Of a stretch of 64,000 nucleotides of DNA, positions 39,701-50,075 are shown one piece after another. The notes below the pieces were generated by a model. It saw only the letters and a program-made list of their open reading frames with translations. It was not told where the DNA came from and ran no database searches. Position numbers and translations under genes: made by a program. Position 1 is the stretch's first letter. Every line of letters starts with the position of its first letter. This DNA is from Stomorhina lunata (taxonomy: Eukaryota; Arthropoda; Insecta; Diptera; Rhiniidae). Where the stretch lies: NCBI GenBank assembly GCA_933228675.1, contig OW121743.1, positions 110,727,468 to 110,791,467 on the forward strand, given 5' to 3'.

Positions 39701-42472
39701 GACATGTTAGTGCCAATTTAAAATCTTTCGATTTGCCAACAAACTTTAAGTTTTTTTTCTTGAAAAATGATAAACACGCCCTGGAAAAGGCCAAGCAACA
39801 AATACAAAGATTTTTAAATGTGAGTTTATATATTTAAGAAGTTCTAAAATTAGCTTCATTTAATATATTTTAATTTTTAGATAATTTTAGAAGATGACCA
39901 TTTAAATGGCAGTGAAGCTATTTATACGTTTCTAAGCCCTAGTTCTGATCATTTAAAACAAACGTTACCCTCACCTAAAAAGTCGAAATTTTCTCTTTCT
40001 ACTCTGTTCAAAACAGAGGCGGTAAAAAGTTCAGATATCTCCGGCAAGTCTTCAGATCCTTTTTGGGGTTTGCAAAGAGATGATGTGGACATATCAAACT
40101 ATTTGGAGGGCGATACAGCCACAGATAATAAACTATTAGCCGATTTGGATAATAAAGACTCTATAGCGGAGCCTTTATATGCTCTAATGGGTGAAATATT
40201 TGATATGGGTGGAGTATTTAAATGGCTCCGTAAAAGTCTTATATCATTTGTACAAATCACTTATGGTCGAACAATAAACAGGTAAGGCCCTGCAGGTTTT
40301 TAGCAGATTTTTTATTGTTCTATATTATAAATTGTTTTGGTTTTAGGCAAATACGAGAATCTATTTCATACCTATTTGAAGAATCCATGTTACATTATTA
40401 TTTTTCGGCCATGCTTAAATCGTTTTGGCCTGGCGGTGTCTTGGCTTCAGCCTATCCAGTGCGTTCGGATGATATGAAGGAAATGACCACAAATGCTGCT
40501 AAAGCATTACTTATGGATAATATACCCGAAGTATTATGCAATCTTGTAGGAGCCCAGGCGGCCAAACGAGGTGTATTAAAAGTTTTTGATGCTTTACAAA
40601 ATCCTATCTACAATAAACAACTATTTTATGTAAGTCGAAAATTTAAGATCTATAACATTACTTCACAAAATTCAAATTTTTGCGTTACTATTGATCGACA
40701 TTTTATTTTTATACCTTTCACCACCATAGGTGGAAATGATATATTAGGGTTTTAAAACTTATCTTTTAGTATATATAGAAATATCTTTAAGTATATATAG
40801 ATTTTTTTTTATCAAAAACTCTTTTATAGAAAATTTTTCTATAGAAAATTTTTTTATATCAAAAATTTTTCTATAAAAAGTTTTTTATATCAAAAATTTT
40901 TTTATAGAAATTTTTTTATATTAAAAATTTTTCTATAGAAAATTTTTTAATATCAAAAATTTTTCTATACAAAATTTTTTTATATCAAAAATTTTTCTAT
41001 AGAAAATTTTTTTATATCAAAAATTTTTCTATAGAAAATTTTTTTATATCAAAAATTTTTCTATATCAAAAATTTTTCTATAGAAAATGTTTTTATATCA
41101 AAAATTTTTTTATAGAAAATGTTTTTATATCAAAAATTTTTTTATAGATTTTTTTTATAAAAATTTTTCTATACAAATTTTTATAAAAAAATAATTTTTT
41201 ATATTTTTAAATCATAGAAAATTTTCCATAGAAAATTTTTTTAAATCAACAATTTTTCCATTTTCTTTAGAATATTTTTTGAAATAAAAAATTTTTCTAT
41301 AGAAAATCTTTTTATATCAAAAATTTTCTATAAAAAATTAAAAGTCAAACATTTTCCTATAATTTTTTTTAAATCAAACATTTTTTTATATAAAAATTTT
41401 TTCTATAGAAAATTTTTTTATATCAACAATTTTTCTATAGAAAATTTTTTTATATCAAAAATTTTCTATAAAAAATTGTTTTATATCAAAAATGTTTCTA
41501 TAGAAAATTAAAAAAAAAATTATCTATAGAAAATTTTTTTAAATTTTTCTATAGAAAATTTTTTTTATCAAAAATTCTTCTATAGAAAATTTTTTTATCA
41601 AAAATTCTTTATACATTTTTTTATCAAAAATTCTTCTATAGAAAATTTGTTTATATCAAAAATTTTTCTATTGAAAATTTTTTTAAATCAAAAATTTTTC
41701 TATAGAAAATTTTTTTAAATCAAAAATTTTTCTATAGAAAATTTTTTAAATTTTTCTTTAGAAAATTTTTTTTATCAAAAATTCTTCTATAGAAAATTTT
41801 TTTTATCAAAAATTCTTCTATAGAAAATTTTTTTTATCAAAAATTCTTCTATAGAAAGTTTTTTTATATCAAAAATTTTTCTATAGAAAATTTTTTTATA
41901 TCAAAAATTTTTCTATAGAAAAATTTTTTACCAAAAATCTTTTTATAGAAAATTTTTTTTCAAAAATTTTTCTATAGAAACTTTTTTCAAAAATTGTTCT
42001 ATAGAAAATTTTTTATCAAAAATTTTTCTATAGAAATTCAAAAATTTTTCTTTAGAACAAATTTTTATCGAAAACCTTTTTGTAAAATTTTTTTTTTTGA
42101 GAAAATTTTTCGATAGAAAAATATCATCATCGGTCTTGTCCGACTATAACACTTTCTTACATGTTTTTATGTTAAGAATTGTAATCTTTTATTATAATAT
42201 TACAAATTTCGTTGATTTTTTTGTAGGAATTGCTGGAGATATTAATGATGGAATTTTTTCCTGAAATTAAACAACTTAAAATTCATACTCATTCAGGCTT
42301 ATCAACGGCAAGTACTACTGGAATTTCTAATAAATTACAAAATAATAATCATAGTGAAAAACAACACCAACAACAGCATCATAATCCATCACACAGTAGT
42401 GGTAGTAATATTGCTGGCAGTAGTGGAGGACAACAATCACATACAAGTCATTATCATCATACGGGCAAATAA
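27719..42472 (+). CDS. snz: Sorting nexin snazarus (SNX13/14/25-type, PXA-RGS-PX-Nexin_C)
   Basis: ER-anchored sorting nexin known in Drosophila to tether ER, plasma membrane and lipid droplets in fat body. Exons: 27719-28046, 30562-30658, 30918-31052, 31120-31296, 37900-38072, 38141-39273, 39336-39497, 39682-39819, 39881-40281, 40347-40629, 42227-42472 (3273 nt = 1090 aa). N-terminal membrane segments at about residues 85-130 (ALAVTLLAIIWYYPVFFLFL). The PXA domain begins near residue 150 (IIEYILRDFMTPWLG). RGS-like domain about 445-560 (ILNTAVGRRFLTLFLEPLKA), then a coiled coil. PX domain about 682-785 (RSLNQVHELQRKLRHVSANL). Nexin_C about 870-1050. The tail is His/Gln/Ser-rich. Introns 1, 4 and 10 are swollen by transposons and satellites. 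Confidence 0.95.
28152..28749 (-). mobile_element. mariner remnant 1, transposase C-terminal part, in snz intron 1
   Basis: The ends CGAGGGCGGTCAGTAAAT and (inverted) CGAGGCCGGGCCAATAAGT are mariner-type terminal repeats, flanked by TA at 28150-28151 and 28750-28751. The minus strand translates with stops to a mariner-like C-terminal region: PHSPYYPD..APNDY (third catalytic Asp area), then KRFDFNK, then KGDYVEK near the end. The coding remnant is split by SINE copy C. The N-terminal half of the transposase is missing. Confidence 0.85.
28351..28582 (+). mobile_element. tRNA-derived SINE (copy C), inserted in mariner remnant 1
   Basis: Full-looking 232-bp copy. The head CCGCCGTGGTATAGCAGG includes an A-box, followed by B-box AAGTTCGATCC, the shared body, and an (ATT)n tail. 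It is flanked by AATTTGCTCGTTGAA (28336-28350) and AATTTCCTTGTTGAA (28583-28597), a 15-bp target duplication with two mismatches. A long duplication and short-repeat tail indicate LINE-type mobilisation. Confidence 0.87.
29461..29700. mobile_element. 240-bp foldback MITE nested in mariner remnant 2
   Basis: An almost complete inverted repeat. The left arm starts CAGGTATGTGATGGATATC and the right arm, reverse-complemented, starts CAGGTATGTGATGGAAATC. Pairing continues for about 110 bp to a short centre. Flanks read ACATA and ATAGCC; the equivalent uninterrupted sequence in remnant 1 reads ACATAGTC, implying a duplicated ATA (or TA) target. No coding capacity. Confidence 0.85.
29888..30106 (-). 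pseudogene. mariner transposase N-terminal fragment
   Basis: The 72-codon frame contains GSVVAILNDPLGMRIPSTRW followed by LPHLLT. This matches the mariner transposase helix-turn-helix to linker region (family pattern GSV.AILH..LGM.K...RWVPRLLT). It is a fragment only, inside mariner remnant 2; flanking codons are broken. Confidence 0.8.
31880..32262. repeat. Degenerate GTAATC/GATTAC-rich tract in snz intron 4
   Basis: Nearly 400 bp dominated by TAATCA, GATTAC and GTAATC words on both strands, without a strict period. It is followed at 32262 by a GTACGGGAACA fragment of the dispersed repeat. It looks like a decayed short-period repeat. Confidence 0.6.
32388..37426 (+). repeat. Composite 5-kb element made of degenerate 400-600 bp tandem units
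   Basis: The left end has a hairpin head (CCCGCTACTTCGTTAGCGG). The right end has (GTCA)n, then CGTTAGAGTTTTATATATAT. Between them, a unit containing TTCAAAAGATACATAT recurs at about 33302, 33768, 34171, 34721, 35293, 35865, 36457 and 37053. The units near 34.75-35.9 kb are almost identical with a 571-bp period; spacing elsewhere is 400-600 bp. Each unit holds several AAAAAGTACC(A/G)AA sub-repeats. Open frames reading KVPKYSF.PF.PLLVP are by-products. Class uncertain; it sits within snz intron 4. Confidence 0.7.
39537..39609 (-). tRNA. tRNA-Met (CAT anticodon, elongator type)
   Basis: 73-nt cloverleaf on the minus strand. The acceptor GCCTCGG pairs with CCGGGGC (one G-T), with discriminator A. 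The D-arm region has TGGCGCAGTTGG (A box). The anticodon loop is CTCATAA with anticodon CAT. The T arm is GTGAG-TTCAAGC-CTCAC (B box). The transcript runs into a T-rich tract ending in a T9 run on the minus strand (39510-39518), a pol III terminator. It lies antisense in snz intron 7. The acceptor stem is elongator-like; an initiator would start with an A1-U72 pair. Confidence 0.95.
40765..42130 (+). repeat. AT satellite array in snz intron 10 (31-32 bp unit, 'forward')
   Basis: Tandem units of about 32 bp made of two halves, TTTTTCTATAGAAAA and TTTTTTTATATCAAAAA, with many 31-bp variants (TTCTTCTATAG). Each half is a T-run, a core of about 5 bp, then an A-run. It is related to the 28-bp array at 50.9-58.1 kb in the same orientation. 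A short CACCACCATAGGTGG dispersed-repeat piece precedes it at 40718-40735. Confidence 0.85.
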
Positions 42473-44640
42473 TTAGTTCAAAAAAAGAACTAATTATTAT
42501 CAGGTGCTTCATGAACAATAACGAACAATACTAAACAAAAAATATATCTTACGAAACTTCTACCAACCTTCAATGCATTTATGTAACTATAGATTTTTAT
42601 TTTATTATTATTGTTATATATAAGTTGTGAAATTTTAGTTATACTGTTTTTTTTCTTTCGATTTTTTTCATATTTAGGTTAGTACGGTTTACGACAGCGT
42701 ACAGATAGTGAAACGAAATAGCTTTGGTACTTGGGAAATACTTAGATTCTTTATTAAAAAACAACACAAAGTTACAAATATGTCAAAAGTAAGATTTGCT
42801 AAAAGGTTTTTCGATAATACAAAACCTATTTCTATATAATTTTGGGTTTATTTAACATTTTTTTTAATTTTATGCTTAGAATTTTTCTTAAAACAATAGA
42901 TTGCCTTAAGTATTCGAATTATTTATATAAAATATAACTTTTTTATTATTTACGAGGGCAGGTCAATAAGTCAGTATCTTTTTGGTTAAAACACTGTTTG
43001 TTATAGGTATACAAGTTAATTATGTCGATTTTTTGCTTCAAAATATTGCATAATGAGTTATTACATTATTCCAAGTATTGCCCTTCGTTAGCCCCTTATT
43101 TTTACCATCTTTCTGGCAGCATATGAATTCCGCTTCGAAAAACAGCTCCGAAATAAATGAAGTAAGGAATAAATTAGGTAAATTTTTGATACCCTGATCT
43201 GAAGTAAGCGTATTCTAGTAAGGGCGTTCTGCTTTGATCAAAACAAATGGTAGTCAGAAAGGGCAAAGTCTACAAGGCAGGTATTTTCCAAATACTTTTT
43301 GACCGGTCTAGTAACATGTGGTTGAGCGTTTTCATGGTAGAAGATGATGGCCTCGTGTCCGCGAACATTCTGTGATCGTTTAAACCGATTTAAAGAGCTC
43401 TTAATACAAAACACCCTTTTGATCCCACTAAATACAGAGCATTACTTTGGTGTCATAGCTATTCGGTTTTGGTTTTAATTTAACTTCTTAGCCGGGTTTT
43501 ACATATGGCCTTTTGCGTTTGGCGTTAAATCTGAAGAATACAGCAAATGAGTGATCAATTCGAAAATTTAGTAAACTACTTATTTATCATTGAAACAGGA
43601 GGAGCACAGTTGCAATAATATTTATCAAGCTCAGCCTTGGTTTGAGTGAAATTATTTTCCCCAAGAGTATGAGAAATTTACATTTTTCCATTTTCTTCTC
43701 AAAACGTGAGGTAGTTTGCTATCACTACCTGCCAAACACAAACTAAATGACGTAGCTTGTCAGGAGTCAGCTGACAGTTAAATATTGATAGAAGCAATTT
43801 GAATTTCCCTATTAAGAGGCTGGAAATTTAAAAGGTCAAGGACTTATTGACCCGGCCTCGTACAAGTACTTTAATAAAGATCAGATTTTAATGATATATG
43901 TATATAATATATACTTATATATATTTTTTTAATGAAAACCATTTTGTTTAATTTTATATTATAATCTATTTCTATTTAAATTCAGTGTTGATTTTCTTTG
44001 CATTGAAGGTCCATAATAATTTTCCTTATAAAACTTTTTACCTTTTGTTAACTTTAAGTACACATTTGACAATGAAATTGAATTAACAAAAAAGAAAGTT
44101 ACAGTATTAATCACAATTTTAGAAATTTAAGTAAAACCAAAAATTAAAACTTAAACAACATTCCAAAGAAATTGTTATAAAACAAAAAAAAAAAGTAAAC
44201 AAATGTAGACACAAGTTTAATTTACACATATACAAAAGCAAAAATTATAAAACAAAAGTTAACTCACAAAAATAAAAACATATTTAAAGGACAAATATTA
44301 TTTAAGATTTGAAATAACATATTTAGTTACATAACATTATTATGTTCGTTAGTTGATTATTTTTATTGTTAAATTCAAGATTGAATCTTGAAATCGTAAA
44401 ATCTCATAATTAAATAAGATATTTGGTTCTGAAATTTATAAATTTATGCATTATGTATAAGATAAAGGCAAACTCAAAACACTCAAAGCCAAATTGGTTT
44501 GAGTTTAAATTCTCATTATCAGAGTTAAATTTATATCTAAAAATCAAATGAATCCTTCTCTTAAGGGATAAATAACAACAGTTGATCTACCAAAATGTTC
44601 TATAAACCATATCGATTTCTTTTAAATTTTATAAAAAAAA
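42473..44640. other. snz 3' flank
   Basis: Contains the snz 3' UTR, mariner remnant 3, and about 780 bp of plain AT-rich sequence (43861-44640) in which no gene or clear repeat was recognised. Confidence 0.5.
42953..43860 (-). mobile_element. mariner remnant 3, downstream of snz
   Basis: The ends CGAGGGCAGGTCAATAAGTC and (inverted) CGAGGCCGGGTCAATAAGTC are flanked by TA. The minus strand reads HENAQPHVTRPVKKYLE (the second catalytic Asp position appears as Glu), then SDYHLF (third Asp), and close to the end SGIHMLPERW, the usual mariner C-terminus. Stops and frameshifts break it. At 908 bp it is shorter than a complete element of about 1.3 kb. Confidence 0.85.
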
Positions 44641-45269
44641 TTTTAATGTTTAAAATTTTCAGTATAAACATTTTATGGAAAAATTTTTTCTATAAAATTT
44701 TTGTAGAATTTTTTTTTTTTTAATTTTTATAAACAAATTTTATAATAAAATTTTTTTTAGAATAATTTTCATTATAAAATTTTTTATAAAAAAATTTTAT
44801 TATAAAATTTTTTATAGAAAAATTTTATTATAAAATTTTTTATAGAAAAATTTTTATCGAAAAATTTTCATTATAAAATTTTTCATAGAAAAATTTTCAT
44901 TCTAAAATTTTTTAAAAAATTTTCATTATAAAATTTTTTTGTAGAAAATTTGTCGATATAAAGTTTTTATAGAAAAATTTTCATTATAAAATTTTTTAGA
45001 AAAAATTTTTGATTTATTGTTTTCTTATAAAAAAATGTTGGTATAAATTTTTTTATTAAAAATTTTTCATATACAATTTTTATAAAAAAAAAACTGTAAT
45101 TAATAAATTTTTATAGAAAAATTTTGGATACAAGCTTTTAATATCAAATTTTTATAAAAAAAAACTTCTCGTTATAAAATTTTTATAGAAAATTTTTAGA
45201 TAGAAACATTTTCATTATATTATTATCGATACAATTATTTTGTAAAAGTTTTTAATGTAAAATTTTTTT

Positions 45270-45941
45270 CAAAAAGAAGTGTATTTGCATTTGATCCCAA
45301 ACCTGTTACATTTATTTATTAATGTAACAGATCAATTTATTGATAAAAAGCCAAAAAATGTTTGCGGAGAAACCAAATTGATCTGTTGCATTAATAAATA
45401 AATGTAACAGGTTTGGGATCAAATGCAAATACACTTCTTTTTGAATAATATTTACATCCCGACTAATTTGTTATTTTTTGATAAAACTGCATGCATTCAG
45501 CTTATTTTTAAAATAAACTTGTTTATTTTAAAACATCTTACCCCCCCCCCTTCTTCACAGCATTCTGCATATAGTAGCCGACGGCTACAGCAAGAATGTG
45601 GGAAGTGAAGGTAGATGAAAACTGAAAAATGTTTGTTTTTGTTCAGTCGATAATCTACGCTTTTACTTTTGGTTTATGAACATAATTCTTAATAGTTATG
45701 TTCGTAAATTTAGTAATAATGCGAGGTTTTCGATCTGTCTAAATTGGGGATAATCCTCCTGAAGAGATGGCTTAACCAACCATCGAAACGCGTCGAGGAA
45801 TTTGGTTTCTCCGCAAACATTTTTTGGCTTTTTATCAATAAATTGATCTGTTACATTAATAAATAAATGTAACAGGTTTGGGATCAAATGCAAATACACT
45901 TCTTTTTGAATAATATTTACATCCCGACTAATTTGTTATTT
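45270..45941 (+). mobile_element. Non-coding retroelement with hammerhead ribozyme (Penelope-like or retrozyme-like)
   Basis: It is built from three copies of one about 100-bp segment. An inverted copy (45270-45379) is followed directly by a direct copy (45375-45474); a second direct copy is at 45840-45941. The two direct copies are almost identical (one difference, GTTGCATT against GTTACATT) and lie 465 bp apart. The inverted and first direct copies form a long hairpin with arms 45277-45339 and 45375-45437. A complete hammerhead lies just before the last copy. The interior has a C10 run (45541-45550) and an imperfect foldback. There is no reverse transcriptase frame. Paired pseudo-LTRs, an inverted 5' copy and a terminal hammerhead are known features of Penelope-like elements; small size without an ORF also fits animal retrozymes. 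Confidence 0.75.
45741..45803 (+). ncRNA. Type I hammerhead self-cleaving ribozyme
   Basis: All core positions are canonical. The core CTGAAGA is at 45759-45765. Stem II is GATGG (45766-45770) with CCATC (45780-45784) around a 9-nt loop. GAA plus A15.1 is at 45785-45788. Stem III is a minimal ACGCGT (45788-45793). The cleavage triplet is GTC (45792-45794), with predicted cut between 45794 and 45795. Stem I is CCTC (45755-45758) with GAGG (45795-45798), extended by AAATT (45741-45745) with AATTT (45799-45803) beyond a 9-nt one-sided loop. A palindromic, very short stem III is typical of hammerheads in Penelope-like elements, thought to work as dimers. Confidence 0.88.
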
Positions 45942-46400
45942 TATGTAAAATTTTTATACAAAAATTTTCTTATAAATTTTTTTATAGAAAAATTTTCATT
46001 ATAACATTTTATATTGAAAATTTTTCTATAAAAATTTTATATCGAAAATTTTCATTATAAATTTTTTTATAGAACAATTTTCGATATAATTTTTTTGTTA
46101 AACAAATTTTGGTATAAAATTTTGATTGAAAATTTTTCGATAAAAAATGGTTCCTTATTAAATTTTTCGATTTAAATTTTTAATATAAAATTTTGGTAGA
46201 AAAATTTTCAATGTGAAATTTTTATTATAAAACATTTTATAGAAAAATTTTTATTATAAAATTTTATATCGAATATTTCTCTAAAAAAATTGTATATCGA
46301 AAATTTAAAATTTTTTATAGAATAATTTTCGATACAATTTTTTTGTAAAACTAATTTTGATATAAAATTTTGATAGACAATTTTTCGATATAAAATTTTT

Positions 46401-47178
46401 ATAGAAAATTTTTCGATAATAAAGTTTTCCTTATAAAATTTTTCGATTTAAATTTGTAATATACAATTTTGATAGGAAATTTTTTTTTATAAAATTTTTA
46501 TTACAATTTTCGATACAATTTTTTTGTAAAACAAATTTTGATATAAAATTTTTATAAAAAATTTTTCCCTATAAAATTTTTCGATTTTTATTTTTATAGA
46601 AATATTTTCAATATAAAATTTTTAGAGACAAATTTTCAATATAAAATTTTTTATAGAAAAATATTCGATGTAAGATTATCATTTTTTTTATTGAAAATGT
46701 TACTAAAAAAATTGTATGTCAAACATTTTCATTATAAAATTTTATATCGAACATTTTTTATAGAACATTTTTTTCATTCTAAAATTTTTATAGAAAATTT
46801 TTCGATAATAAAGTTTTCCTTATAAAATTTTTCGATTTAAATTTGTAATATACAATTTTGATAGGAAATTTTTTTTTATAAAATTTTTATTACAATTTTC
46901 GATACAATTTTTTTGTAAAACAAATTTTGATATAAAATTTTTATAAAAAATTTTTCCCTATAAAATTTTTCGATTTTTATTTTTATAGAAAGATTTTCAA
47001 TATAAAATTTTAAGAGACAAATTTTCAATATAAAATTTTTTATAGAAAAATATTCGATGTAAGATTATCATTTTTTTATTGAAAATGTTACTAAAAAAAT
47101 TGTATGTCAAACATTTTCATTATAAAATTTTATATCGAACATTTTTTATAGAACATTTTTTTCATTCTAAAATTTTTT
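46401..47178. repeat. 389-bp tandem duplication inside the reverse satellite array
   Basis: The stretch starting ATAGAAAATTTTTCGATAAT at 46401 recurs at 46790 and stays nearly identical for the whole 389 bp, including rare words such as TTTTTCCCTATAAAA and GATGTAAGATTATC. Only a few substitutions and indels separate the copies. Confidence 0.85.
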
Positions 47179-49400
47179 TTATCGAAAATGGTACTAAAAA
47201 AAATGTATATCAAACATTTTCATTTTAAAATTTTTTATAGAAAAATATTCAATATCAAATTTTCATTATAAAATTTTATATCGAAAATTTTTTATAGAAC
47301 AATTTTTTCATTATAACATTTTCTTTATCGAAAAAGTTACTAAGAAAATTTTCATCATTAATTTTTTATAATTTAAGTTTATAATTTTATTCGATATAAA
47401 ATTTGTTATCGAAAATGTTACTAAAAAAATTGTATGCCAAACATTTTCATTATAGAATGTTATATAGAACAATTTTTTCATTATAATTTTTTTATCGAAA
47501 ATTTTACTTTATGTTATTTTATTTTATGTCAAACATTTTCATTATATCAAAAAGTTTTATTATACAATTTTTTATTGAAAATTTTGCATTATAAAATTTT
47601 TATAAAACAATTTTCTTTATAACATTTTTAATCGAAAATGTTACTAAAAAAATTTTATGTCAATTCATTATAAAATTTTGTTTCGAAAAGTTTTGTTATA
47701 AAATTGTTATCGAAAATTTTCATAATAGAACAATTTTCAATAAAATTTTTTTTAAACAAATTTTGGTATAAAATTTTGATAGAAAATTTTTTGGTATAAA
47801 ATTTTGATAGAAAAATTTTCAATATAAAATTTTTTATAGAAAAATTTTCATTATAAAATTTTATATCGAAAAGTTTTATTATAAAATTTTGATCGAAAAT
47901 TTTCATAATAAAATTTTTTATAGAACAATTTTCATTACAAAATTTTTTATAGAACAATTATCAAAACATCTTTTTTGTAAAACAAATTTTATTTAGTATA
48001 CAATTTTGATAGAAAATTTTTCGATAAAAAAGTTTTCCTTATAAAATTTTGATAGGAAAATATACGATTTAAAATTTTTATAGAAAAATTTTCAATATAA
48101 AATTTTTATAGAAAAATTTTCAATATAAAATTTTTATAGTAAAATTTTCAATATAAAATTTTTATAGAAAAATTTTCAATATAAAATTTTTATGGAAAAA
48201 TTTTCAATATAAAATTTTAATAGAAAAATTTTTTATATAAAATTTTTATAGAAAAATTTTCAATATACAATTTATATAGAAAATTTTTATAACAAAATTT
48301 TCAATATTAAATTTTTATAGAAAAATTTTCAATATAAAATTTTTATAGAAAAATTTTCAATATAAAATTTTTATAGAAAAATTTTCAATATAAAATTTTT
48401 ATAGAAAAATTTTCAATATAAAATTTTTATAGAAAAATTTTCAATATAAAATTTTTATAGAAAAATTTTAAATATAAAATTTTTAAAGAAAAATTTTCAA
48501 TATAAAATTTTTATAGAACAATTTTTAATATAAAATTTTTATAGAAAAATTTTAAATATAAAATTTTTATAGAAAAATTTTAAATATACAATTTTTATAG
48601 AAAAATTTTAAATAAAAAATTTTTAGAGAAAAATTTTCAGTATAACTTTTTTATAGAAAAATTTTCAATATAAAATTTTTATAGAAAAATTTTCAATGTA
48701 AAACTTTTATAGAAAAATTTTCAATATAAAATTTTTACAGGAAAATTTTCAATATGAAATTTTTAGAGAAAAATTTTGTGACATAAAAATTTCTTATCGC
48801 AAATTTTATGTTATACAAATTTGTTTAAAAAAAAGTTTTGTAATATGAAAATTTGTTTAAAAAAAAATTTTGTGATATAAAAAATTTTTGTTTAGAAAAT
48901 TGATTGCTATGAAAATTTTTTTAATACAAAATTTTTCGCTATACAAATTTATTTATTAAAATGTTTATAGAAAAATTTTTGCATCTAAAGGTAATTACAA
49001 ATTTTAAGCTAATTTTTGTTATAAATGTTTTTTTTTATATAGTAGACTTTTGATTTTATAAACCTTCCATTTAAAACTTTTGGATAACGCAAACTTTTGT
49101 ATAAAAATATTTCGATCGTTAATTTTTTTGTTAAAACTTTTTAATATTGTTAATATTTATATGAAAACTTTTTAATATCCCTTATTTTTTTGCGAAATCT
49201 TGTTGATATCGTAAACATTTCTATTAACTTTTTGATATCACAAATCTTTCTATTGAAATTTTATGAAAACATTTCGATGTCGTTAATTTTTCTGTTAAAA
49301 CTTTTAAATATTGTCAATTTTTCTATGAATTTTTTGATATCGCAAATTTTTCAATAGAAATATTTCGGTGTTGTAAACATTTTTATGAAAACTTTTCGAT

Positions 49401-50075
49401 TTTAATAACTTCTGTGAAATCTTTTGATGTCGTTAACTTTACTCAATACGAACGTATTCGGATTTGGTTTACAGGACTTACATATCCATGTATGTATTAG
49501 AATTTTAATTTTTTGAGAATTTTAATTATAGCAAAACAAAATAAATAATGAATGAAGTTAAGACAAGATATTATAAATGTGTTATTATGGTAAATTTTAT
49601 AGCAAACCCATATAGTATATATATAAAATTTTAAATGTTCAATGGATTTGTATTGTGTAATTGTATTTGTATATTTATATTATTTTATCAAAAAACCTTA
49701 AGAAAAAAACAAAAAAATTTATACGAAAAGTCACAATGTAAATCTTGTATTGAAAATCTTGTATAGTATAAAAAATATTGAAAAGTAAATCTAAAGAAAT
49801 ACTTTTGTAAATAATTATTTAATAAAAACAAAAAGAATTATTGAAAATAAAACACTATTTATGTACACCTTCCTATAAAAAAAAAACAACAACAAAACTT
49901 TTCTTTAATTATAAAATTAGTATAAAATAATTTATTATTTTAATTTCTCATTAAGTAGCTAAAACTTTGTTTCACTTGGAGGTTTGTGATTTTGTTCCCC
50001 ATTTTTTTTTTGGTATTAAATATTAAAAATTATTATTTAAACATTAAATAATAAACGCTTAATAATAAATATTAA
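49401..50075. other. 3' flank of the SDR gene
   Basis: AT-rich sequence without a recognised gene. The part next to 50075 is the SDR 3' UTR. No clear repeat unit was seen. Confidence 0.45.

Larger units (their letters stand above)
44640..49400 (-). repeat. AT satellite array, 28-bp unit in 'reverse' orientation
   Basis: About 4.7 kb of units of the form T5-ATAG-A5 then T4-CAATAT-A4. It is most regular at 48040-48780, where the period is 28 bp. That unit is the exact reverse complement of the consensus of the 50.9-58.1 kb array. It is more diverged at 44.6-48.0 kb and decays into irregular sequence beyond 48.8 kb. It is interrupted by the hammerhead element (45270-45941) and contains a 389-bp internal duplication. 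No coding capacity. Confidence 0.85.

Noticed and set aside
45543..45613. Second ribozyme or tRNA-like fold in the retroelement interior
   Set aside because: It folds back imperfectly (AGTAGCC/GGCTAC core) but has no hammerhead core or tRNA boxes; left as part of the element.
47434..47957. Phe/Lys/Ile/Asn-rich open frames in satellite
   Set aside because: Low-complexity translation of AT repeats.
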